Assembly: GCA_036389955.1 (NCBI GenBank)
Contig: DASVVJ010000365.1
Span: 1 to 6,012, forward strand
DNA: 6,012 nucleotides
Origin: DATHBR01 sp036389955
GTDB taxonomy: Bacteria; Myxococcota; Myxococcia; Myxococcales; Myxococcaceae
Direction of reading: 5' to 3'
The notes under the pieces were generated by a model. It was not told where the DNA came from. It worked only from the letters and a program-made list of their open reading frames with translations, and did no database searches. The translations under genes and the position numbers were made by a program. The stretch's first letter is position 1. Each line of letters starts with the position of its first letter. This document shows, piece after piece, positions 4,250-6,012 of this stretch.

Positions 4250-6012
4250 GGTCCCTCGGCGGGATCGTCGTCTTTGACCCAGTTTACCTGGTGGTCTGAC
4301 CTCTCCTCCGACGTGATGGTGACCGTGGCCTTGTAGGGCTTGAACGCGGGATTGCGAAGCTCCAACTGATACTTGCCGGGGGGCAACTCCAAATCATTGT
4401 CCTTGGGCAGCCGGCCCTTGATCTGCCCATCCACATAGATGTCCGCCCAGAACCTCGACATGAGGCGCAGCGTGCCCGGAGGGCCGCTGTTCTTGGGGCG
4501 CACCGGTGGGGTGCCGGGCTTCTTCGACGTCTGCTGCGCGAGCTTCGAGGCGGAAGGCCCACCCACGGGAGGCTTGGGCGTCTCGGCCACGGCAGGCGTG
4601 GGCGGCTCGGGCTCGGGAGGAGGCTGCACGGCCGGCTCCTCGATGGGAGGCGTCGCGGGCTTCACCTCCTGGACCGGCGGGGTGGGCGGGACGACGGGCT
4701 CGGCCTGCGCCGGGACCCCAGGCTCCACCGCGGGCGGCGGCACGGGAGTGGGCGGCTCACCACGGTTGAGGGCCCAGAAGCCCAGGCCGCCGAGCGCCAG
4801 CAACACCACCGCGCCCGCGGCGAACAGGGGCGCGCGGCTGGGGCGCACGGAGGGCACTCGCTCGGTGCTCAGCGGCGAGGCGACCGGCTGCTCCTGAGCG
4901 GGGTTAGAGGCCAGCGCCGCGCGCGGTTTGCTGACGTTCGGGTTGGAGCCCAGCGCCGGGCGCGACTTGCTGGCCTGGGGAGCCCCGGGGGTCATGCCCG
5001 GAGGCGCCGTCGCGGTGATCGACTCGGGCTCGGGCCGTGAGCGCGGCTCGGTGACCGACTCGACCTCGGGCCGCGATCTGCGGGGAACCGAGGGGTAGGG
5101 GGCCGACTCGGGCTGAGTGCTGGGGATCTCCTGCTCGGTGAGCCGCGCGCCGTTCAGCGACGGCTCCAGGCGCGTGGCGCCGTCAGCCAACTGCCGGGCG
5201 ATGGCCTTCAGCTCGCGGCGCGTCGCCTCGGCGGTGGCGGGGCGCTGCGCGGCCGTCTTCGACAGCAGCCGCAGCACCAGGTCCTCCAGCGCCGGGTGGA
5301 TATCCACGAAGGTGGAGGGCGCGGGCGGCTGGGCCTGCACGTGCTGGATGGCGATGGCCATGGCCGAGGCGCCCTCGAAGGGCAGCCGCCGGGTGAGCAT
5401 CTCGAAGGCAATCACGCCCACCGAGTACAGGTCCGTGTGCGGACCCACCGCCTGGCCCGTGGCCTGCTCCGGCGCCATGTACTCGGGGGTGCCCACGATC
5501 ATGCTGGCGCGCGTCTGCGGGCTGGTGCCATTGGGCGCGGTGCTGCGCTTGGCCAGGCCGAAGTCGAGCACCTTCACCGACTCGGCGCCGCTGGAGTCGT
5601 GCACCACGAAGATGTTGCCCGGCTTGAGATCGCGGTGGATGACGCCCTTGGCATGGGCGGCGCTGAGCGCGGAGAGCAGCTCGTCCAGAAGCCCCACGAC
5701 CTCCGTCTCGCGCATGGGCGCGCGCTGGGAGATGACCTCGTCGAGCGGCGCGCCCTCCAGGTACTCCATCACCAGGTACTGGCCGACGTGAGGGATGCTG
5801 CCAAAGCCGAAGACGTCGATGATGCCCCGGTGGCGGATGGAGCTGGCCGCGCGCGCCTCAGAGATGAGGTCCCTGGCCCCGCCGCCCTCGGAGAATTCGG
5901 GCCGCAGAATCTTGATGGCCACCTTGCGGCCGATGACCGGGTGCTCGCCTTCATAGACGATGCCCGCCCCCCCGCGCCGATGCGGCGCTTCACCACGTAG
6001 TTGCCGAGCTGT
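4246..6012 (-). CDS. Transmembrane Ser/Thr protein kinase with C-terminal PEGA domain, 5'-partial and frameshifted in the glycine loop
   Basis: This is a Hanks-type (PknB-like) kinase that phosphorylates Ser/Thr using ATP. Numbering from the internal GTG at 5922, it shows VAIK (ATP Lys4), alpha-C Glu22, HRDLKPGN (Asp98, Asn103), DFG (120-122), GTPEYMAPE (144-152) and the alpha-F Asp164. It is an RD kinase, so activation-loop phosphorylation is likely. Residues ~250-360 are an Arg/Pro/Ser-rich cytoplasmic linker with two small duplications. Residues ~365-386 form one membrane helix, ~389-482 a Pro-rich periplasmic arm, and ~483-546 a PEGA domain (IYVDGQIKGRLP, LPPGKYQLELRNP). The glycine loop GAGGAGIVYEGEH is encoded at about 5944-5981 but is split between two frames by one missing base at 5967-5973. 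Upstream, the neighbouring frame reads QLGNYVVKRRIGAGG to the window edge. GTG 5922 is therefore not the true start, which lies outside the window. It is the first visible gene of the operon, and its promoter is not in the window. Confidence 0.93.
   Translation of the reverse strand, partial: TARQLRGEAPHRRGGAGIVYEGEHPVIGRKVAIKILRPEFSEGGGARDLISEARAASSIRHRGIIDVFGFGSIPHVGQYLVMEYLEGAPLDEVISQRAPMRETEVVGLLDELLSALSAAHAKGVIHRDLKPGNIFVVHDSSGAESVKVLDFGLAKRSTAPNGTSPQTRASMIVGTPEYMAPEQATGQAVGPHTDLYSVGVIAFEMLTRRLPFEGASAMAIAIQHVQAQPPAPSTFVDIHPALEDLVLRLLSKTAAQRPATAEATRRELKAIARQLADGATRLEPSLNGARLTEQEIPSTQPESAPYPSVPRRSRPEVESVTEPRSRPEPESITATAPPGMTPGAPQASKSRPALGSNPNVSKPRAALASNPAQEQPVASPLSTERVPSVRPSRAPLFAAGAVVLLALGGLGFWALNRGEPPTPVPPPAVEPGVPAQAEPVVPPTPPVQEVKPATPPIEEPAVQPPPEPEPPTPAVAETPKPPVGGPSASKLAQQTSKKPGTPPVRPKNSGPPGTLRLMSRFWADIYVDGQIKGRLPKDNDLELPPGKYQLELRNPAFKPYKATVTITSEERSDHQVNWVKDDDPAEGP
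4901..4978 (-). repeat. 39-bp tandem duplication in the kinase cytoplasmic linker
   Basis: Two adjacent 39-bp units (4901-4939 and 4940-4978) share 28 of their first 33 bases. They encode SKSRPALGSNPNV and SKPRAALASNPAQ, 13 residues each. They lie between the kinase domain and the membrane helix, and add basic residues and Ser to a disordered linker. Confidence 0.7.
5014..5076 (-). repeat. 36-bp period duplication in the kinase cytoplasmic linker
   Basis: Bases 5014-5040 and 5050-5076 match at 23 of 27 positions with a 36-bp period. They encode SRPEVESVTEPR followed by SRPEPESITATA. This is a second short duplication in the same linker, next to the 39-bp one. Confidence 0.65.
5967..5973 (-). 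other. Frameshift site: seven-base homopolymer in the kinase glycine-loop codons
   Basis: The + strand has seven C (seven G on the coding strand). Upstream of it, one frame reads QLGNYVVKRRIGAGG. Downstream, the frame shifted by one reads GAGIVYEGEHPVIGRK and then VAIKIL. Eight bases would join them into IGAGGAGIVYEGEH, the canonical ATP-binding loop, so one base is missing relative to a working kinase. Confidence 0.87.

Noticed and set aside
5920..5922. GTG at 5922 as the real start of the kinase
   Set aside because: It encodes the Val of the conserved VAIK motif. Kinase-like sequence (GAGIVYEGEHPVIGRK) continues in frame upstream of it, and the glycine loop would be lost.
5769..5996. 75-aa - strand reading beginning MVKRRIGAGG
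   Set aside because: Only its first ~10 residues are real kinase sequence. After the homopolymer it is an out-of-frame shadow of the kinase, so it is evidence for the frameshift and not a gene.
5117..6000. Long + strand open frames (5117-5791 and 5296-6000) opposite the kinase
   Set aside because: They are shadows of the conserved kinase domain in a high-GC gene. Their composition is biased and no family features are visible.

Overview
The window looks like chromosomal DNA from a myxobacterium (order Myxococcales, probably the Myxococcus/Stigmatella/Archangium group). The evidence is the very high G+C with strong G/C bias at third codon positions, a membrane Ser/Thr protein kinase with a C-terminal PEGA domain, and a secreted protein ending in a MYXO-CTERM sorting tail (Cys, hydrophobic helix, Arg cluster). 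That tail is characteristic of the group. Species cannot be assigned from this window.

Layout. On the + strand, bases 1-626 hold the 3' two thirds of a ketoacyl-ACP synthase III-like (FabH-family) gene. It is followed 39 nt later by a small gene for an exported protein of unknown function (666-1262). On the - strand, running leftward from the right edge, are three tightly packed genes: a transmembrane Ser/Thr kinase (6012 to 4246, 5' end outside the window), an exported TPR/coiled-coil/beta-barrel protein (4249 to 3407) and a cell-surface seven-repeat beta-propeller protein (3393 to 1270). The two transcription units converge at 1262/1270 with 7 nt between their stop codons, and a small hairpin covers the junction. 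No gene-free stretch exceeds 40 nt. I see no RNA gene, mobile element or CRISPR array.

How the genes may work together. The kinase stop and the next start overlap as ATGA. The Shine-Dalgarno of the third gene lies on the stop codon of the second. The three genes are therefore very probably one translationally coupled operon. Their products would sit at successive layers of the cell: cytoplasmic kinase with a long Pro-rich periplasmic arm and PEGA domain, periplasm/outer-membrane TPR plus barrel, and surface-anchored propeller. This suggests an envelope-spanning sensing or surface-regulation module, but that link is inference from gene order and domain topology.

Main anomaly. The kinase frame is broken by one missing base in a seven-C run at 5967-5973, inside the codons of the ATP-binding glycine loop. 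The normal N-terminal sequence is present in the neighbouring frame. The GTG at 5922 is an internal Val of the VAIK motif and not the true start. An assembly or sequencing error is most likely; a real inactivating or phase-variable frameshift is possible. Separately, the propeller gene should start at GTG 3393, giving 707 aa, and not at the far upstream codon that gives 769 aa.
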